Of a stretch of DNA of 64,000 nucleotides, positions 16,597 through 25,828 are shown one piece after another. The notes below the pieces were generated by a model. That model searched no databases. It worked only from the letters and a program-made list of their open reading frames with translations, and was not told the DNA's origin. The stretch spans positions 62,001 to 126,000 of the forward strand of contig NZ_VTUZ01000025.1 in the NCBI RefSeq assembly GCF_008369935.1. Direction: 5' to 3'. Position 1 is the stretch's first letter. Each line of letters starts with the position of its first letter. The translations under genes and the position numbers were made by a program. Source of the stretch: Paraburkholderia panacisoli. GTDB lineage: Bacteria; Pseudomonadota; Gammaproteobacteria; Burkholderiales; Burkholderiaceae.

Positions 16597-18113
16597 TTAG
16601 CGCGCGGCGACGACTGGGTTGATTTGAATTGCAGTTGTGTTTGAGGTTGAGTTGCTTGCTGCGGCAGCATCGGTGTCGGTATACCCGCCACCGAGTGCCG
16701 CAGCCAACGCGATCTGCTGATCGCGACGGTTCAACTTCAGGTTGGCCACTGTCTCCGCGGCGGCAAGCGCGGTGGTATCGGCGTTCAACACCGTGAGTTG
16801 GTTCGCGAGACCTGCCTTTATTGCGTGAGCGCCAACTGGTCGGCGCTGCGCGCGGCATCCTGAGCGGCCTCGGCCTCGCCGAGTTGTGCGTCGGTCGAAC
16901 GAATTTGCGCGAGCTGGCTCGCGACTTCCGATAGCGCCGTGACAAGCGTCTGGTTGTAGCCAGCGACGGCGTTGTCGAAATCCGCGTAGCGCCCTTTCAA
17001 TTGCGCACGCAGCTCACCGCCGTCGAAAATCGGTAGATGGATCGCTGGCCCCACGTTGGCGGTGCGGCTTGCCGCCGTCAAAAAGCGACCGAAGCCGAAA
17101 GCATCCAGCCCGATCGCAGCGCTCAGGTTGATGTCCGGATAGAACTCGGCCTTAGCTTCCTTCACATCGTGCGTTAGCGCATCGACGCGCCAGCGGGCCG
17201 CGACGAGATCCGGGCGCCGACTCACGAGATCGGCCGGGAGGTTGTCCGGCAAGCGCACTTCGTCGCCGATGCCGAGCGTGGGTCTGGTGATCGACAAGCC
17301 GCGATCCGGACCGGCACCCAGTAACGCGGCCAGTTGATAGCGCGTGGTTACGATACTGCCGTCGAGTGACGCCAACGCGGAACGGCTGCTGGCGAGGTTC
17401 GCCTCAGCGGTCTTGCGTTCTACTTCGGTGTCTAGTCCATTGGCAATCCGACTGGCTGTGATACGGTCGATCTGCTCGCGCTGCGCAACTTCCTGCTGCG
17501 CGATATCACGCAACGCAAAGAGGCGGGCGAGCTGGTTGTAGTCGCGTGTGATGGCCGAGGTCAGCGTCAGCTTAACCACTTCGGCGTCGGCCTCGCTTGC
17601 CTTCAATTGCGACATCGATGACTTCAGCGCCTCACGGTTCTTACCCCACAGATCAAGGTCATACGAGGCCGACAGCAGCCCCTCGTTTTGCGATTGCCAC
17701 GTGCCGGCATACGGTGGCGGGGTCAACGCGTTACTGGAGAATTGCTCGCGCGTGAATGAATAGGTCGCGCCTACCTTCGGCAGCGTGTTCGATTTGGCCG
17801 TTTCGGTATAGGCCGCGGCAGCAGCGATACGGGCACGCGCCTGAGCGAGCGACGGACTGTCTTTCAATGCTTCCGCCAACAATGCTTTTAACTGCGCGTC
17901 GCCGAACTGGTCGGCCCAGTCGGCGGAGGGCCAATGACCACCGTCAGATGGAATGCTTTGCTGCGTAGCGAGCGTTTGCGGCTGCGTCATTTGCTTGCCG
18001 CTCGTAATGCCCGCGTAGTTCACGCACGCAGACATCACAGCGGAGAACATCAGCGTAATGCTAGCCTTCGCCACACGCCTGCTGACTGCCGTCCTAATTA
18101 ACTGCGCCTTCAT
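16597..18113 (-). pseudogene. NodT/OprM-type outer-membrane efflux lipoprotein, frameshifted
   Basis: An RND/Emr-type outer-membrane channel. The signal and lipobox region (SITLMFSAVMSAC) is followed by two repeated TolC-like modules with the family segments LARLFALRDIAQQEVAQRE and LPADLVSRRPDLVAARWRVD. The main frame ends prematurely at 16818 after SADQLALTQ. The expected continuation (AGLANQLTVLNADTTALAAA, then KLNRRDQQIALAAALGGGY) is intact in another frame down to the stop at 16597. Loss of one base around 16818-16825 explains this. Losing the last 75 residues probably disrupts the second coiled-coil. A sequencing error cannot be excluded. ATG 18113 (MKAQLIRT) overlaps the MarR gene end by 20 bp. 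Confidence 0.85.
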
Positions 18114-18588
18114 TTTCTGACCTGTCTGATAAATGGATAAAAAAATGCCGCTCAATCACCAAGAAATTTGTTAAGCAGCGGTCCAGTTCGTTAAACTCTT
18201 GCTTGGTGAAGCACTTCAGACGGCCATTCAAGACAGCCGGTGCGATCTCCGGGATTTGCTTGGCGACCTCTTTGCCATTCTCCGTCAGCGTCAGGTTGAC
18301 CACCCGGAGATCTTCCATGCTACGCGAGCGATCGAGCAAGCCCTTGCGTTCCAGTTTGTCGAGCAGACGGGTCATCAGACCCGTATCGATACCCAGCAAC
18401 TTCGACAACTCAAACGGCGTGGAGGCGATTTCGCGATCAATCGAGAGTAGGATGCCCATCTGCTGGCTGGTGATCGCCAAGTCCTTCATGGCATTGTCCA
18501 TCTCCGCCGCCATAATGTTGCGGGCCTTGTTGATAGAGAAGCCAATGCTCTGAGCCGCCAGGAAGTTGTCCTTCGTATAGTGCTCCAT
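18094..18588 (-). CDS. MarR-family transcriptional regulator of the efflux operon
   Basis: A 164-aa winged-helix regulator. The core includes KDLAITSQQMGILLSID, the recognition helix region FELSKLLGIDTGLMTRLLDK and the wing RSRSMEDLRVVNLTLTENG, with helices on both ends for dimerisation. MarR proteins of this type repress adjacent efflux genes until a phenolic or other ligand binds. Its end overlaps the outer-membrane channel start, indicating an operon marR-nodT-emrA-emrB. The start at 18588 (MEHYTKD) follows GGAGCAGAAG; longer frames up to 18660 lack support. Confidence 0.9.
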   Translation of the reverse strand: MEHYTKDNFLAAQSIGFSINKARNIMAAEMDNAMKDLAITSQQMGILLSIDREIASTPFELSKLLGIDTGLMTRLLDKLERKGLLDRSRSMEDLRVVNLTLTENGKEVAKQIPEIAPAVLNGRLKCFTKQEFNELDRCLTNFLVIERHFFIHLSDRSENEGAVN

Positions 18589-18955
18589 CTTCTGCTCCGT
18601 AACCGACAGATCGAACAACATCCAATAAATCAGATACAGCCATGGAAGATATCGGAGCATCCATTAAGGTCACTTCGTGAGCTGCACCGAATCCAGCCCC
18701 GGCACCGAGTGCACGTCGATGCACCAAGCTTGTTCATGCAGCCTTCTGCGCGTCAATTTCGGCAGCCGCTCGACCAGAGCCGCCTTCCTCGCTGAGCCAA
18801 ATCGCACCGGCCTTGCTCAGTACCTCATTGCTCAACAGCGCCCGAATCATTCTGCCTCGCTCGCCCAAGAGGCAGAATGTATTCATATCTACCAAATGTA
18901 GACAGATTCCGAGGCACGCCGCAGAGACACGTGCCCCCTTTATGACTTTAGCTGG

Positions 18956-19420
18956 CTACAGCGCACCTTTGGCTTTCGCATTTCTTATGCCATTCAGCGT
19001 AGCTTCGACAGCCGCAACATATGCCGTCTCCATCGCCTTTCGAAGTTCGTCCTCTTCCGGACTTCCGGATTCCGCCTCTGTCAGCTGAAATGCAAAACTG
19101 AACCTGACGCGCAAGTCGTCATCTGCGCCCAATATCTCATTCACAATGATGCCGTCTGCATCGCCAGATAGCCGCAGAAACACAACCTTTTTCTCAGGAT
19201 AGAAAGCGATGCGCTCGCGGGCCGGTTTGCCTTGAAATTCGATGTCTCGAATCAGACCGTTTTCAGTCTTCTCAACCACATCGCATTTGCTCATGCCCTG
19301 AACAAATGGCAATGCGTTCTCAGCTTTCATCTTGAGGCCCTTCCACAAGTCGCTCCGGGACAGCGGAGTGAGGCCGGAATTGTCAGGATTAGCCTTTAGT
19401 TCTTTAGATACCGAAATCAT
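18956..19420 (-). CDS. AtaL-like (DUF1857) protein, paralogue 1
   Basis: A 154-aa protein of the AtaL-like/DUF1857 family, an SRPBCC-type fold with no established reaction. It starts MISVSKELKANPDNSGLTPL, followed by SRSDLWKGLKMKAENALPFV, and has AFYPEKKVVFLRL in the middle. It ends with a long helix (ELRKAMETAYVAAVEATLN). It is clearly homologous, with the same length and motif order, to the protein at 27471-27941. GGAGGG lies upstream of the start. It has no operon partner: OYE and LysR gene fragments lie upstream. It could bind a hydrophobic or aromatic ligand, by analogy with SRPBCC proteins only. Confidence 0.83.
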   Translation of the reverse strand: MISVSKELKANPDNSGLTPLSRSDLWKGLKMKAENALPFVQGMSKCDVVEKTENGLIRDIEFQGKPARERIAFYPEKKVVFLRLSGDADGIIVNEILGADDDLRVRFSFAFQLTEAESGSPEEDELRKAMETAYVAAVEATLNGIRNAKAKGAL

Positions 19421-19449
19421 CTATTTACCCTCCGAAATAACTTTACGAT

Positions 19450-19604
19450 CGCGTACTTCCGCACGCGCATTGCCCGTAGTAGGTCGCAACCTATTCGCCC
19501 GGCATTCCTACGTCATCGGCACGCGAACGGGTCATGGGCGCCATGATCAGGCGGTTCGACAGGGAATGGCGGCCGATAGGGACTGGGATGAAACGTTCCC
19601 TCAT
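19450..19604 (-). pseudogene. Fragment of an Old Yellow Enzyme (alkene reductase) gene
   Basis: The N-terminus of an NemA/OYE flavoprotein: FIPVPIGRHSLSNRLIMAPM followed by TRSRADDVGMPGE, a stop, and then VATYYGQCA in the same frame, where functional proteins have ELVATYYGQRA. The rest of the gene (about 300 codons) is missing. It is a relic adjacent to a divergent LysR fragment. Confidence 0.8.
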
Positions 19605-19734
19605 GCCGTTCTTCCCCAGTGGCGATGCCGTGTATGATCCGGCAAAATGGATGCGGGATAAATCCGGTAAGATGGAAATGATTGATTCATTAATGCAGCA
19701 ATCGGCACGGATTGCCTGACGACCGAACCTAGGC

Positions 19735-19845
19735 GTCGAGGTCACGAGCTTTCGTCGTACAACCGAAGCGATAGGCGTACCGAACTCGACTTTCTCTTCG
19801 CGAATCAGCACTTTGGGGACAGCGATCGGGCTAGCATCGTCGTTG
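19735..19845 (+). pseudogene. Fragment of a LysR-type regulator (helix-turn-helix)
   Basis: A short plus-strand frame reads VEVTSFRRTTEAIGVPNSTF and continues SSRISTLGTAIGL. It matches the helix-turn-helix of the LysR protein at 29048-29926 (VEVVKAKSFRGAAEATGVPN, STLSRRISALEKAIGL). Nothing else of the gene is recognisable. It reads away from the OYE fragment, the usual LysR/OYE divergent layout. Confidence 0.7.
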
Positions 19846-19860
19846 CGGAGGACTTTGCCG

Positions 19861-20540
19861 GGTGCGCCGGCCAACAGGACGTGTGCCGACGCGCCACATG
19901 GGTACGCCCCTAAATCTCTACTGGCCTCCGCGTTCAAAAACCGGTCTCGCGACTGCTGAGCCGTGCGGCGACGGCTTGTTAAAGGGTCCTGTATATAGCG
20001 GTGTCCCAATCAGTCCCATTGGCGCAATGGAAAGCACCAGTTCCGGCAAGCATTAAATCATCTCCGTGCCTCCATTCTGTTTGTCTCTCGACCGCGTTGA
20101 AGGGGGCAGCTTCCGATCGTGACGGTACTTGGCCGCGCGCAGAGATCGAAACGCTGGCCGTGATCGACAGTCGGTTTAGGGGGCTTCAGCGTGAAGCTGA
20201 TCGGCGACGACACATGGCAACAACTCGTCGACGCGATTGGCTGGATGCTCGGCGTCGCGAGCGACGTCACGGCATATTTCCAGTCCGAATTTATGACTTC
20301 ACCCAATTGAAGGCGTTAGATATCGTTGATTCTGAGTGGCGACGACTTCGCCGACTCGCAACAATCGGTGCGTGGAGGGGCTGAAGTCTCATAAATATCA
20401 GGAATACCTTTCTATCAATCCACACGCATGGAGTCTTTCTCTCATTCGTTAAACAATCTGTAGGTCCTAGCGCCTGCGGGTCGCTGTTGACGAATTTTGA
20501 TTTCGACGATTCCGCAATATATTAACAATGGAGGATTGAC
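19861..20540. other. No recognisable gene
   Basis: About 680 bp between the LysR fragment and the SDR gene. Frames are short and broken; a plus-strand stretch near 20170-20305 (FSVKLIGDDTWQQLVDAIG) resembles coding sequence but was not identified. Probably further relic sequence plus the SDR promoter. Confidence 0.4.
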
Positions 20541-21308
20541 ATGAGTCGTGGTGGCCGTCTTGAGGGAAAAGTTTGCATCATCACCGGAACGGGTGGAAGC
20601 ATGGGACGTGCTTCGGCCTTGGCATTTGCGAGCGAAGGCGCAAAGATTGTGGGCTGCGACACAAATTCGGAAGCCGCGCAGGAAACCGTCAGTGCCGTTC
20701 ACGACATCGGGGGTGAGATGGTATCTCTGCACCCCTGCGACCTTACTCGCAAGGAACATTGTCACGATCTAGTTCAACTTGCGATCGAAACATTCGGAAG
20801 AGTGGACGTGCTGTTCAACAACGCGGCGATGGCCTATTTCGGTTGGGTTGACGAGATTAGCGACGATGACTGGTATAAGACCATCAATTACGAGCTGCAT
20901 CTCGTCTTTCAGATGACAAGGGCAGCATGGCCGGAGCTAATCAAGCAGGCTGGCTCAATCATCAATACCGCGTCGGTTTCCGCCTGGTCGACATATAGGG
21001 TCTTGCCAGGTATCGCGCATTCGGCGGCCAAAGGTGCGATCGTATCGATGACGCGTCAACTTGCGCTGGAGGGACGTAGTCACGGGCTCAGGGCAAACAC
21101 GATTTCGCCCGGACTGATTGAGACAAATCAGACACGCCCCTTGCTCGCTGATCCAGCATGGTCGGAAGCGATGCTTGGAAAAATCATGCTCGGACGGTTG
21201 GGCCAACCCCATGAAGTCGCGGCGGCCGCGGTATTCCTCGCATCTGACGAAAGCTCCTTTATTACCGGGACCGACATCAGAATTGATGGCGGTACAACTG
21301 CGTGGTAA
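20541..21308 (+). CDS. Short-chain dehydrogenase/reductase with atypical active site
   Basis: A 255-aa classical-length SDR. The cofactor motif is ITGTGGSMGRASALAFA, with Ser where the second Gly of TGxxxGxG is usual. FNNAAMAYFG corresponds to NNAG. The active-site region SVSAWSTYRVLPGIAHSAAK keeps a Ser and the Lys but has His in place of the catalytic Tyr. The end, SSFITGTDIRIDGGTTAW, is typical of the family. The substrate is unknown, and a canonical Ser-Tyr-Lys mechanism is not possible as read. GGAGG precedes the start. The next gene (NIPSNAP) begins 57 bp downstream on the same strand. Confidence 0.88.
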   Translation: MSRGGRLEGKVCIITGTGGSMGRASALAFASEGAKIVGCDTNSEAAQETVSAVHDIGGEMVSLHPCDLTRKEHCHDLVQLAIETFGRVDVLFNNAAMAYFGWVDEISDDDWYKTINYELHLVFQMTRAAWPELIKQAGSIINTASVSAWSTYRVLPGIAHSAAKGAIVSMTRQLALEGRSHGLRANTISPGLIETNQTRPLLADPAWSEAMLGKIMLGRLGQPHEVAAAAVFLASDESSFITGTDIRIDGGTTAW

Positions 21309-21365
21309 GACCGGCGCGCACCATTACGAACCGTAGCGTTTAACACTCATGAAACAGACCTCACG

Positions 21366-21680
21366 ATGATCATCGAACAACGCACTTATCAACTCAAACC
21401 TGGCTCTTTGCACGAATTCATCAAAACCTACGAGGCAGAAGGCCTGGAAATTCAAACCGCAGCATTCGGCGAACTCGTCGGATATTTTATTTCGGAGGTA
21501 GGCGAACTCAACCGCATCGTTCAGCTCTGGAAATTTGAATCTTTCGAAGATCGCCAGCAGAGGCGCACTCGCCTGGCTTCGATGCCGGAATGGAGAGCGT
21601 TGTTGTCGAAAATCGGGCCATTGCTTGTTAGCCAGCACAACGAGATTTTGACTCCCACTTCCTTTTCGCCGATCAAGTGA
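21366..21680 (+). CDS. NIPSNAP-family protein
   Basis: A 104-aa NIPSNAP protein (dimeric alpha-beta-barrel ferredoxin-like fold). It starts MIIEQRTYQLKPGSLHEFI, has GYFISEVGELNRIVQLW in the middle, then FEDRQQRRTRLASMPEWRAL. Bacterial members often accompany catabolic oxidoreductases and their biochemical role is not established. It follows the SDR gene at 20541-21308 and is probably co-transcribed. No strong ribosome site is visible at 21366. Confidence 0.87.
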   Translation: MIIEQRTYQLKPGSLHEFIKTYEAEGLEIQTAAFGELVGYFISEVGELNRIVQLWKFESFEDRQQRRTRLASMPEWRALLSKIGPLLVSQHNEILTPTSFSPIK

Positions 21681-21806
21681 AATTTGGTGATGTCTCTTTT
21701 GAGTCAGCGTGAGCAAGCGCCGTACACGGGCAGGGGCGGCAGTCCGCTTTGAGGCGTTTCATCACGCTGCCTGCCGGCGCTTACGTCCGTTAGCTCAACG
21801 TCTGTG

Positions 21807-22787
21807 TTACTGGATCAACGAGCAGTCGGAATGATCCCTCTCAAGTTTCGCTTCTTCGTGGTCGGCTAGCCTTCTGTCGAGGATCGTTTCGCTTGTTGCG
21901 TTCAGAAATAGTTCGTTTATGAGCCTGCGAAACCACATGCTGCTGGGTTCCTTGTGGTACCGGTCATGCCAATAGAGCGCAATTTCGAACGGTTCGATTT
22001 GCAGCGGCTCAGGCTGGAACGTTAGTGGATAATAGCGACTGAGCAGCACCGCCAACATTTCGGGTACTGTCCAGATCAGGTCTGAATTTAGCAGACAGTG
22101 AGGCGCCGCGAGATACTGCGGCACCCTGATTTTGATCTTCTCGCGAGCGCCAGCGTCAAGAAGCGCGCGCTCCAATATCCGATGGCCGCTTCCACTATTT
22201 TCGACTAACAGGTGGTCATGCTCGAGGAACGTTTTTTTGTCGATATTTCGACCGTCAAGCGGGTGACCCTTTCGCATCACGCATACATAGCGTTGAGTGA
22301 ACAGCACCTTACGATGAATATCCTGCTCAAGTGCTGGAAGGAAACCTAGGGCAACGTCAATCCGTCCGCTAGCAAGACCGGCCACGGTTGCTTCGATTGG
22401 CTCAAATACAGTATGCAAGGACGTATTTGGCGCCAGTCTCTGCAATTCGCGATGTAGCGTCGGCAGGAAGGTCACCTCGCCAATATCGCGCGTCCGAATC
22501 GTAAAGGTCCGTCGCGCTCGAGCTGGAGAAAAAGGGGGGGGAGTGCCAGTGGTGCCTCGCACAAGATTCAACGACTCGATGAGTGCCGTCGCAATATTGG
22601 TGGCAAGTGGAGTCGGCTCCATTCGTCGCCCAACCAGCATGAATAGCTTGTCACCATAGGCATCGCGCAGCCTTTTCAACGCGCTGCTGACCGCGGCTTG
22701 AGTCAAACCCAGATTCTCAGCGGCTGCCGTAACTGATCTATCCCGCCAAAGTGCTTCGAAAACATATAGCAGGTTCAGGTCTTTCAT
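21807..22787 (-). CDS. LysR-type transcriptional regulator (NahR-like), paralogue B
   Basis: A 326-aa LysR regulator starting MKDLNLLYVFEALWRDRS. It shares motif after motif with the regulator at 3208-4101: LGLTQAAVSSALKRLR, GRRMEPTPLA, FTIRTRDIGE, a VFEPIEATVAGLASGRIDVA segment and WHDRYHKEPSSMWFRR. It has a 25-residue C-terminal tail (DHEEAKLERDHSDCSLIQ) absent from the paralogue. ATG 22787 follows GAGGAGACAGC; the frame extends to 22847 without support. It is convergent with the SDR/NIPSNAP pair, and its targets are not obvious. An aromatic-acid inducer is likely by family. Confidence 0.9.
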   Translation of the reverse strand: MKDLNLLYVFEALWRDRSVTAAAENLGLTQAAVSSALKRLRDAYGDKLFMLVGRRMEPTPLATNIATALIESLNLVRGTTGTPPPFSPARARRTFTIRTRDIGEVTFLPTLHRELQRLAPNTSLHTVFEPIEATVAGLASGRIDVALGFLPALEQDIHRKVLFTQRYVCVMRKGHPLDGRNIDKKTFLEHDHLLVENSGSGHRILERALLDAGAREKIKIRVPQYLAAPHCLLNSDLIWTVPEMLAVLLSRYYPLTFQPEPLQIEPFEIALYWHDRYHKEPSSMWFRRLINELFLNATSETILDRRLADHEEAKLERDHSDCSLIQ

Positions 22788-22965
22788 GCTGTCTCCTCGA
22801 CTGGCTTCCCGGACTTGCGCGCCGGCCCGCAAACGAGGAACCTCCAACGTGCACAGTCAACTGCATAACCAGAATTTATACTTGTATTGGTTCGAACCGA
22901 CACTTGGAGTTAACGCTACCGAATCACCGGCAATCCACGTCGAATCCCGATTCTCCATGGAAGCA

Positions 22966-23000
22966 TGGCTGACCTCGGTCTTGCGTACCGAGGTCAGCCA
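22966..23000. repeat. Perfect 14-bp inverted repeat (hairpin)
   Basis: Arms TGGCTGACCTCGGT (22966-22979) and ACCGAGGTCAGCCA (22987-23000) are exact reverse complements with a 7-base loop. No T-run follows on either strand, so it is not a classical terminator. It lies in the 479-bp gap between the LysR and SDR genes, of which nothing else was recognised. Confidence 0.85.
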
Positions 23001-23266
23001 CGTTGATTTGCCGCGTAGTGCCGAGTAACACCCACGAATCAAACGACCTGCGCATTGTGTTCGACAGGTGCACCATGACGAATCACTGGATCTCGACTGG
23101 CGCAGATGGGATTCGAAGTTCTGTCGTTCGTTTCGGGCGGGCGTCGTGGGCTTCGTTTTATATTTTTATTTATACCGTAGCCACGAAGGCCTCAGGGCGA
23201 CGGGTCAGCTTGACGCAGCATCGTTCGATGCAGTGCATCAAGCCAACACCGGAGCGAGTACACGCT

Positions 23267-24034
23267 TTAGATGGCCAAATAACCGCCATCGACTGCGATT
23301 TCGGCACCGTGAACAAATGAGGAGCTGTCGGAAAGCAGCCAGACCACCGCATCCGCCACTTCAACCGGCATGCCGAGTCGTCCGATCGGATGTCTTGCTT
23401 CCAATGCTGGTAGCAATGCTGAAAATTGTGGCTGCGCGATAAGTGACTCAATCATCGGCGTTCTGATCACCCCAGGCAGGACTGCATTCACCCTGATTTT
23501 TTTGACACCGTAGTCGAGCGCGGCGCCTTTGGTCAGACCGAGCACGCCCCCCTTTGAAGCGCAGTACTCGGACGCGTTTGGAATACCGACACGCCCCAAA
23601 GAAGATGACGCGTTGACGATCGAGCCGCCCCCACTCTGCAACATGGCCGCGATCTGGTGTTTCATGCAGAGGAACACGCCTTTCAGGTTGATGTTGAGCA
23701 CGAAATCCCACTGTTCTTCCGAAAGCTCGTGCAGTGGCGTATTTCGTTGCTCTACACCAGCATTGTTAAACGCGCCGTCAAGCCGGCCATACCGCTCGAC
23801 GGTGGTTCCTACGACTCGCGCAACATCCGACTCGCGCGCCACATCGCCCGGAATGGCGATCGCGCGCCCCCCAAGACTCTCGACTTCGGCCGCTACTTCG
23901 AGTACGGCAGCTTCATCTCGATCGGTCAGCACCACCGATGCTCCCGCCTTCGCCACTTGCAAGGCCGCGGCGCGCCCAATTCCTCGCGCGGCGCCTGTCA
24001 CGATAATGACCTTTCCGTCCAACAACCGTTCCAT
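23267..24034 (-). CDS. Short-chain dehydrogenase/reductase (canonical)
   Basis: A 255-aa classical SDR with the full set of motifs: cofactor site IIVTGAARGIGRAAALQVAK, FNNAGVEQRN, INLKGVFLCMKHQ, catalytic Ser in IVNASSSLGRVG and Tyr-Lys in ASEYCASKGGV. The C-terminus ends VHGAEIAVDGGYLAI. It would be an NAD(P)-dependent oxidation or reduction of an alcohol/ketone pair; the substrate is unknown. GGGGAG lies upstream, 16 bp after the end of the SnoaL-like gene, so these two are an operon on the minus strand. Confidence 0.93.
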   Translation of the reverse strand: MERLLDGKVIIVTGAARGIGRAAALQVAKAGASVVLTDRDEAAVLEVAAEVESLGGRAIAIPGDVARESDVARVVGTTVERYGRLDGAFNNAGVEQRNTPLHELSEEQWDFVLNINLKGVFLCMKHQIAAMLQSGGGSIVNASSSLGRVGIPNASEYCASKGGVLGLTKGAALDYGVKKIRVNAVLPGVIRTPMIESLIAQPQFSALLPALEARHPIGRLGMPVEVADAVVWLLSDSSSFVHGAEIAVDGGYLAI

Positions 24035-24050
24035 GATGGGCTCCCCGTCC

Positions 24051-24437
24051 TTATGCCACGGCAGTCGCGGGAACTGCTACCACATTGGCAAATACGGGCG
24101 CCAGATCAATGTAAATGCGGTAGTCGTCAATCAGGCCCGTCGCCTCGTGGCGTAAGAAACATGCACAGGGGACAGATACTTCGATCCCGTCCAGACGTCG
24201 GTAAATGGCCATGAAGCACCGAATGGAATAGTCGCCGACATCCCAGCCACCTGTCGGGGCGTGGCGCAATCCCGCGATAACGTTAAAGAAGTCCGTCACA
24301 CCCGCTGCGACGGCTTCGCGACCTTTCAATTCGGGCTGGTTACCAAATTGAAAGACTACGTTTTCCGAAAGGTGTGCGACGAATCCGTTCGCGTCCTTCC
24401 TGTCGACCGCCGCAAACATCTGCTCGAGATTGCGCAT
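24051..24437 (-). CDS. SnoaL/NTF2-like family protein
   Basis: A 128-aa protein of the NTF2-like superfamily: MRNLEQMFAAVDRKDANGFV, then LSENVVFQFGNQPELKGREA, and a C-terminal sheet with HEATGLIDDYRIYIDLAPVF. Members are small cone-shaped domains acting as isomerases, cyclases or ligand-binding proteins; which applies here cannot be told. GGAGACAGAG precedes the start. It is the first gene of a two-gene operon with the SDR at 23267-24034. Confidence 0.85.
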   Translation of the reverse strand: MRNLEQMFAAVDRKDANGFVAHLSENVVFQFGNQPELKGREAVAAGVTDFFNVIAGLRHAPTGGWDVGDYSIRCFMAIYRRLDGIEVSVPCACFLRHEATGLIDDYRIYIDLAPVFANVVAVPATAVA

Positions 24438-25828
24438 CTCTGTCTCCGTATTATTAAGAAATGAGGGAACTCAGTTGAACCGAAACCAAGCTTTGATCAC
24501 TTAGACTGCTCGCCGAGGCTTGGGCCTAGCGCCTATTTCGCCGGCTCGGATTCCGTCATCGGTCGTCAATTGACCGACCGCAAGTGCATTCTGTATCCCT
24601 GCCCCTCCTCTGTCGATGCAGTCAGGGTTATGCCTTCCTATAAGTCAAATTTATTCCCGCGCCTTGGATTTCCAATTATTTACATAATACATACGGGACA
24701 GTCAGCAAGAATGGCCTCACTTACCTAGCATCCGGTTGGAGCATCCATCTAGGCGACAACAATCCTTCAGTTCTTCCAGTTATGGTGGCAAAACTGTTGT
24801 CGAAACAGGGGCACGCGTCTGGACGGTTTGAATGAAAACTCCTGTCCGGGGAACGGTTCGAAGGGGCGGAGGTTTCAATGGCGTAACGTGCTAGAACGCC
24901 ACCACTTGGAGACGACTCGCCCGGTATTGGCACCGATTCCGTAGATGCTCCATGGCTCTTCATCACTCCTCGCTCCTCGGCACCTCACGACATCTCGTCT
25001 CAAACCGCAATCACAGGTCCGCCTTTCAAGCTTGAAACGACCTAACCAAATAAGAGCACAGGGACGCGCGTGCTGAGGGCTAGTTCAGGTGTGCAAGCAG
25101 CAAGGTCCATGCGCCCCTCATCCGGGGATCCATACCGTCCCCTCGAACCACTATCGGGAATCCATCAAAAGAATTGCGGTGGACAACATTGCTAGCCGGC
25201 GGCCGTTCTACTCGTAAGAACTTAACCATCGGCGTGTTCTCGGGCGAGGTCGAACCAACCGGTCACGTCGGTTTCTTCCTCATCAGTCCTTCAGGGCGGC
25301 ACCACGAAATCCGTTCTTTAGCCAAGGTCGTAGTGTCCTCAACTGGACCCATAAACACGCCTGATAGAGAACTATCAAGCGCCGTTTGTAGTTGTTGAAC
25401 GTCTGCACGTGTACTGTCGCAATACAGGATGAGTTACATGCCTGTTGTATCTGACAAGAAAATACACTATGGAGACATTCTCAATGAAGAACGCCACTGA
25501 AGCACTCCTCCGCCTTCCGTTCGACCTGGGACTCCCGTAGCAACGTGGTGGCCTACGCGCGGAACATTTCGACAATCGAATATCTTGATTGTAGAGCGTA
25601 TGCAACACGTGCCCGTGGGTCGTTCGGTGCATCGGCGAAGATGTAGCAAGCCTCCGCCCCCACCGCGCACGCCATCAGCGAGAAACCTTTCTTCTCGTAA
25701 AAATCATAAAAAAACTTAACCCCACAGTACAACACTTCGTACTACAGATAAATATAGATTGCTCTAAATTTCCTAATTGACTCATCTGTAATTCAAAACA
25801 TACTTTAAATCCAACAAGGAGACTGTTA
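24438..25828. other. 1.4-kb intergenic region with an inverted repeat
   Basis: No convincing gene. Short frames at 24721-24966 and 25174-25398 lack recognisable motifs and ribosome sites. At 24560-24580 there is a near-perfect palindrome (CGGTCGTCAA / TTGACCGACCG) about 125 bp upstream of the SnoaL-like gene, a possible operator. The 150 bp before the porin are AT-rich, as expected for its promoter. Confidence 0.5.

Noticed and set aside
24721..25735. Several short frames in the 1.4-kb gap
   Set aside because: No motifs, no ribosome sites, and the frames are on both strands without pattern.
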